Shown here: positions 60,175 through 64,000 of the stretch, one piece after another
How positions within the stretch are numbered: the first letter of the stretch is position 1
Layout: each line of letters begins with the position of its first letter
Assembly: GCF_008831285.2 (NCBI RefSeq)
Contig: NC_045140.1
Location: 17,854,370-17,918,369 of the forward strand
Direction of reading: 5' to 3'
DNA from: Nymphaea colorata
Lineage: Eukaryota; Streptophyta; Magnoliopsida; Nymphaeales; Nymphaeaceae
Length of the DNA: 64,000 bases
The notes under the pieces: model-generated
Told to the model about the DNA's origin: nothing
The model's input: the letters and a program-made list of their open reading frames with translations, nothing else
Databases searched by the model: none
Translations under genes and position numbers: made by a program

Positions 60175-60410
60175 TGGAAACTGATCTAATGGGTCTATCG
60201 TTTTCTATCCCAAGGTTGGGGAATCTTTTGGGCGGTGATCTCGAAAAAGGAGAAAACGATGCTGCTGAGCATCGCTCGAGTTTGTTTAACAGGTCAATGG
60301 CTGCCAGAAACTTCCCCATGCTTTTGTCCCCATCATGCCAGACAGAAGGGCCAAGCATCAGAAGGACAAAACCTTTGTCAGAAACGTCGACAAACCTTGA
60401 CCTGTATTAA
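60175..60410 (-). pseudogene. Exon-like reading frame of unknown identity, unit B copy
   Basis: Reads RFVDVSDKGFVLLMLGPS, then VWHDGDKSMGKFLAAIDLLN and KLERCSAASFSPFSRSP on the minus strand after a possible acceptor (attaatacag). The frame is open for about 75 codons and ends at a stop close to 60161. Unit A has the same residues with two substitutions before a frameshift. The protein is not recognised. It may be the last exon of a gene whose other exons have decayed or were not seen. Confidence 0.4.
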
Positions 60411-61985
60411 TCGTAGGACATGTTTTGTTACCAGAAAAGAAGTTTAAGTTTTGGATCAGAACTGCAGTAGTGCACGGAAGCAGAAAAAGAAAAAAAAACA
60501 GGCGAGAAGATGATCTTATTCACTTTGCTTAAAGACTTCTGCAAGAGTCTCTGGAGATCCCAACTTACATTGCAAAACTCTCCTCCTTGGGATCCCTCTC
60601 TATTGTACTCACGAAGGATCGGTAACTGTTAAGAATGCCTCAGTTTGGTTTAAGATGGATCTCCAGCAAAACAATCTCCACAGCCCAATTGAACTTCAAA
60701 GAAATGTTTCTTCCTTATCGTATGAGAAAGCCACGGTTGCCACTAAAACAAGGTCCACAGACTTTTAAGAAGCTTACTGACTGCATTCTCTTGACGCTTT
60801 CAGTTTCTTTTCTTTTTTCATCTTTTCTGAAAACCAATATGTTTTCCAATACCAAATCTCTGAAGTTTTTTTTCTTCTATTTTATATGCATCATAGCAGT
60901 TTGCCAGCAAGTAAATTGCTGGGAAACGCCACAGAAATCGAACGTTGACATTTTGCTGATGACGACAATGACTAAAAAGATTATATAGAAGAATACTTTT
61001 GCCTTGCATTTGACATTTTGCTGATGACGACAATGACAAAAAAACTCTATAAAAGAACACTTTTCTGCAACCTTTCAATTCCACAAAATTTGCATCTTCA
61101 AATGCACAAGAGGAAAAAAAAAAAAAAAAACTCGACAAACACAAAGAACCAAACGAGCGACAGAGACGCATTCTATTTTTAACTTATGTAAAACTCTTTT
61201 TAAAATGAAAAAAGTAAAAACTATAGAAAAGAGTCTCACAGAATCTGAATCTGCTCCATACAAAATAATGATTTATCACACAAGAGCACACAAAATTTTT
61301 ACTCTTCAATTCAAACTCAAAAACACTACGGGAGAGAAATAACAAATAAATAAGAACGTAAAAACTGGAAGAATATCATCTAATCATGCAGAAATGACAA
61401 TTTTAAAATCAAAATCACTCGTTAGTTCTCTCCCTTTTTTTTTTTGTAAAACAAAGAGACATTGAGGAGCTGATGAAGATCACATATAATATAACCCAAG
61501 TAAAAATTAAACTTTTTTCACTCTGTGACTTTCTTTTTCTTAGGTTCAGATGATTGCAATAGTGGAGGAGGCATCTCTCTCTAAAGGGGACCTACTCCTT
61601 TTCTTTCTTCTTCGTTTTCCTTTTGCCTTTACTCAGAAAATGGATGCAAGGGTTAATGTCTTTTCTGGGGAGCGCAGAGAAGTTGGCCAGCTAGGAGGGC
61701 CCCCTTTCCCTTGCCCTTGATTTTTTTTAGAGCCCGGCCAAACGGTCTAAAGATTTATATGGGTATGGTCAAACTAAACTCGAATCTAAAAAATACATTA
61801 CGCAACTAAAATTTTCAATTTTTGTAATGTAATTTTTTTTTTTTTTCAGTTAGTTGGGGTGGAGCCAGAGTAACAAACAATAAATAGGGTTGTTGACATT
61901 TACCATGGAGAAGAGGGTCCTCCACATGGAGGGGACCGGACCCAAAGTAACCTAACAGCTTCAGTTCACAGCCTTTGAGTTTGAT
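60411..61985. other. Remaining duplicated block, unit B
   Basis: Collinear with 46020-47570. It contains the 28-base direct repeat pair (about 60945 and 61010). On the minus strand a stretch LPILREYNREGSQGGEFCN lies between a possible acceptor (cttaacag) and donor (gtaagttg) at about 60560-60626. Unit A has a stop in the same frame. No gene model could be assembled. Confidence 0.45.
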
Positions 61986-62978
61986 AACCTTGCTCTCACA
62001 TCTACTTGATTTGAGACCATCGAGGATCTTGGATTGGAAGGTTTGAGGTCAGGCCCTCTTCCATCGGACGTCAATTCTAAATCTCAAATCCTTATTTTTC
62101 CACTGATCTGAAATCCAGTGTTTGTCTATTTTGTAGACTCCATCTACAAAGGATTTCAAATCAGCCTTGGATTTGAGATCCAAAAGTTGTCAGACGCACC
62201 CTAAAAGATCAGACTCTCGCAAGTGCGCCTCAACGAGCACTTGACCATTACGTAGCAAAAGTAGAGAGTGAAGCCTGAGATATTCATGTGACACTTGAAA
62301 AGTGTTTCATTATTTTAAATTCTAAAGTCATAAATATGATCTACATATAACTAGTTCACCTATGCATGATAAAGCCATACCGTAAAATAATATCAGGATC
62401 TCAGATCCATGGAAAACAAAAGTAAGAACACTGGCAAGTATTAATGAAAAAAAAAATATCATTAGCATTGCTTAATTACCACCCGCGTTTAGACCAGTCG
62501 GGGAGATCAAAGATATAAAAATTCAAAATACTTAAACATTGTCTTAAATTTTCTCATTAAAAGAGTTCTTCAAGTCGCAAAAATTCTATCATTCTTTTGC
62601 TAGAGATCTGTTTTCCTCTTATGCAAGATGCCGTCAGCCAAATTGTTTTCCGACGACCATACGACGTTGAAGATCGCCTTCGTGTGATGAAGGTTTCTTT
62701 TTAATGGGGTAAGAGGTGTCCGGATGGATGGTTAAGCCCCAATGAGGCGCGCTTCCAGAAAAGCACCACCAAACCGTGCGGTTTTCTGAAATTGGTCGAG
62801 CCGTCGTTTTCCTCTTACCAACCTCCCCCGCGGCAAACACGTTTACACCAGCCATTTTCTAGAAATTTCCCGAGCGGGTCGGCCCCGTGGGTAAGATTTC
62901 GAAGAAAGCCGCGTCGCAGAAGCAAACTCAAGGCTCAATTGACTTGTTCCCCAAGAATAAGCTCCCTCTTTTCAACGC
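61986..62978. other. Intergenic DNA right of the duplication
   Basis: Unique sequence after the end of unit B, AT-rich to about 62620 and less so towards the AN1 gene. No gene recognised; the last few hundred bases are the presumed promoter of the AN1 gene. Confidence 0.5.
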
Positions 62979-62986
62979 ATAAATAC
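62979..62986 (+). promoter_or_regulatory. Candidate TATA box of the AN1 zinc-finger gene
   Basis: cataaata lies 84 bases before the ATG at 63070. This fits a transcription start around 63010 with a leader of about 60 bases. The surroundings are C-rich and pyrimidine-rich, as expected of a plant core promoter. Confidence 0.45.
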
Positions 62987-63069
62987 CATCCCCACGCATC
63001 AATTCATCCCATATTTCTTCTTTCATCAAGATTGGAGATTGTTCCCGAACAGATTGAGAAAACCAGAAG

Positions 63070-63174
63070 ATGGGGGAGAGAGGAAGCGATCTTCTTGATT
63101 TGGGCAGGCACTGCCAGTTCGATGAATGCCATCAACTTGATTTCCTCCCTTTCAAATGTGATGGATGCAAGAAG
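63070..63174 (+). CDS. AN1 zinc-finger stress-associated protein (SAP11/13-like), first exon only
   Basis: Exon 1 encodes 35 residues: MGERGSDLLDLGRHCQFDEC followed by HQLDFLPFKCDGCKK, then a GT donor (gaag/gtaagc) at 63175. The spacing Cys-x4-Cys and then Cys-x2-Cys after LPFKC is the first half of an AN1 zinc finger. The very short N-terminus before it is typical of the AN1-AN1(-C2H2) proteins SAP11, SAP13 and SAP16, not of the A20-AN1 type. These proteins are stress-induced and linked to ubiquitin or proteasome function. The next exon, expected to start like VFCLEHRSY, was not found in the remaining 826 bases, so the gene continues outside the window. Confidence 0.85.
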
Positions 63175-63877
63175 GTAAGCGCTTCCTGCTTTTGGGTATC
63201 ATTCTTCTCCATGTTGGCTGATGCCATAGAAACCCGTCTATGTTTTGATGTTTTTTGTTGGTCTTAGCATGAAAGGCAATCTGTCTCTGCAAACCAATCC
63301 CGCCCATATTGCTTGGGGGCGAGGCCTTTTACCAAGTTTGCATGGGCCCATGGTTGTCATGTCGTAGATGGATGGTGGGCCTTAAAGTTAAATTTGGGTG
63401 TATTCTTTCATGGTGATTGAAAAGGATCCACTCTTTAGCATTTTGCGGATTGGAGGTCTGTTACTGTTTGAACTCGTGTATATATTTTTTGCCTTAGCCA
63501 AGAAAAATGAAAGTCAATCATGTGATGTGGAATGAATTTAGATATCTTACATGGGAAAACCAATATCCTGCTTTTTTGTTACTCAGAGGAACTTTCAGAG
63601 GTTTTCGTTTTCTTCAATTGGACAAATTCGGAAATCTTTTCACCCAGAACTGCAGGCCCTGTTTTTGGTTCGTAAGCTTTAGAAAGGCTAGCTTGCAAAC
63701 TTATATCGCCACTGTTCTAATGCGGCCTCTTATTGCTATATGTAAATTAATGTTTGTGAACTTCACATCCGTGATAAGTCAAAGTATGTTTTGCCCTTTT
63801 AGTAACATGGCCATGTTATAGTTCATTCTTGAGTCATTTAGAAGATCTATTTATCCCTTGAACCCATATTTCTTTAT
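63175..63877. other. Intron sequence of the AN1 gene
   Basis: Presumed part of intron 1, since no acceptor followed by an AN1 continuation is seen. Short open frames (for example 63507-63821) have no recognisable domain. Confidence 0.5.
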
Positions 63878-64000
63878 ATGACGGAAGAGAAGGTACCTAA
63901 ATATTCATCCAAGGCTCAAATTGATGAAGAATTTCTTGAGAATCTGACAACTTATGCCACTGAATTTGGTTCACTAAGTGACGGTATAATTATGCTATTT
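63878..64000 (+). CDS. Unidentified open frame running off the window end
   Basis: From the ATG at 63878 a frame stays open for 41 codons to the last base: MTEEKVPKYSSKAQIDEEFL, then ENLTTYATEFGSLSDG. Composition is that of a soluble acidic protein, unlike the surrounding random frames. It lies in the presumed first intron of the AN1 gene, on the same strand. It could be a nested gene, a retroposed fragment, or evidence that the AN1 gene is only a fragment. I do not recognise the family. Confidence 0.3.
   Translation, partial: MTEEKVPKYSSKAQIDEEFLENLTTYATEFGSLSDGIIMLF

Larger units (their letters stand above)
47847..61985. repeat. Unit B of the tandem segmental duplication (about 14.1 kb)
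   Basis: Collinear with unit A from the peroxidase breakpoint to cctaacagcttca near 61965. It holds truncated peroxidase, DUF4283-like remnant, intact U-box gene, a 4.4-kb B-specific block (54934-59330) and the block with the unidentified exon-like frame. Orientation is the same as unit A. Confidence 0.92.

Noticed and set aside
1-64000. tRNA, rRNA, CRISPR, prophage or bacterial-type operon features
   Set aside because: No cloverleaf-compatible complete tRNA was found; only B-box-like words in SINE-like remnants. The sequence is plant nuclear DNA, so CRISPR and operon features are not expected, and none was seen.

Overview
This window is nuclear DNA of a flowering plant. The genes are split by many short plant-type introns (AT-rich, GT-AG), intergenic DNA is AT-rich with TC/GA/AT microsatellites, and decayed Copia, DUF4283-type and SINE-like elements are scattered between genes. 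The gene set (ERD6-like sugar carrier, FBD/F-box-like protein, SAG101, EDEM-type mannosidase, class III peroxidase, U-box/ARM E3 ligases, AN1 zinc-finger protein) is plant specific. A SAG101 gene argues against a grass, because monocots are known to lack SAG101. I cannot name the species.

Left half (1-34 kb), single-copy genes: (1) 2865-7185 (+), an 18-exon ERD6-like monosaccharide transporter closest in my recollection to ERDL6. (2) 8679-10200 (-), a 3-exon F-box-like/LRR/FBD protein whose F-box is degenerate. (3) 14643-17848 (+), a complete 3-exon SAG101-type lipase-like immune regulator, preceded by three tandem 123-bp repeats. (4) 18630-28954 (-), a 15-exon GH47 EDEM-type alpha-mannosidase (MNS4/MNS5 clade), convergent with SAG101. 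Its large introns hold an LTR-like insertion, long microsatellites and one apparent GC-AG intron. From 29 to 34 kb I see no convincing gene.

Right half (34-62 kb), a tandem segmental duplication: unit A (about 34.64-47.57 kb) and unit B (about 47.85-61.99 kb) share, in order, a class III peroxidase, a DUF4283-like retroelement remnant, an intronless U-box/ARM E3 ligase on the minus strand, and an unrecognised block with exon-like open frames on the minus strand. The left breakpoint lies inside peroxidase exon 1. Peroxidase A is therefore complete (325 aa), while peroxidase B has lost its signal peptide and distal heme pocket. Both U-box genes are intact (598 aa each). Each unit has its own later insertions or deletions; unit A alone carries a rearranged Copia fragment.

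Right edge (62-64 kb): the first exon of an AN1 zinc-finger stress-associated protein (SAP11/SAP13-like) starts at 63070 and continues beyond the window, and an unidentified reading frame runs off the end.

Several genes fall in stress, immunity or protein quality control (SAG101, peroxidase, PUB E3 ligases, SAP, EDEM), but they are independent plant genes and nothing shows that they form one system. I found no novel multi-gene system. The most unusual signals are the duplication that beheads a peroxidase, a Thr-to-Met change at a predicted calcium ligand of the mannosidase, its GC-AG intron, a Ser-Asp-His-capable SAG101, and a strong inverted CT/GA repeat in the 5' leader of only one U-box paralogue.
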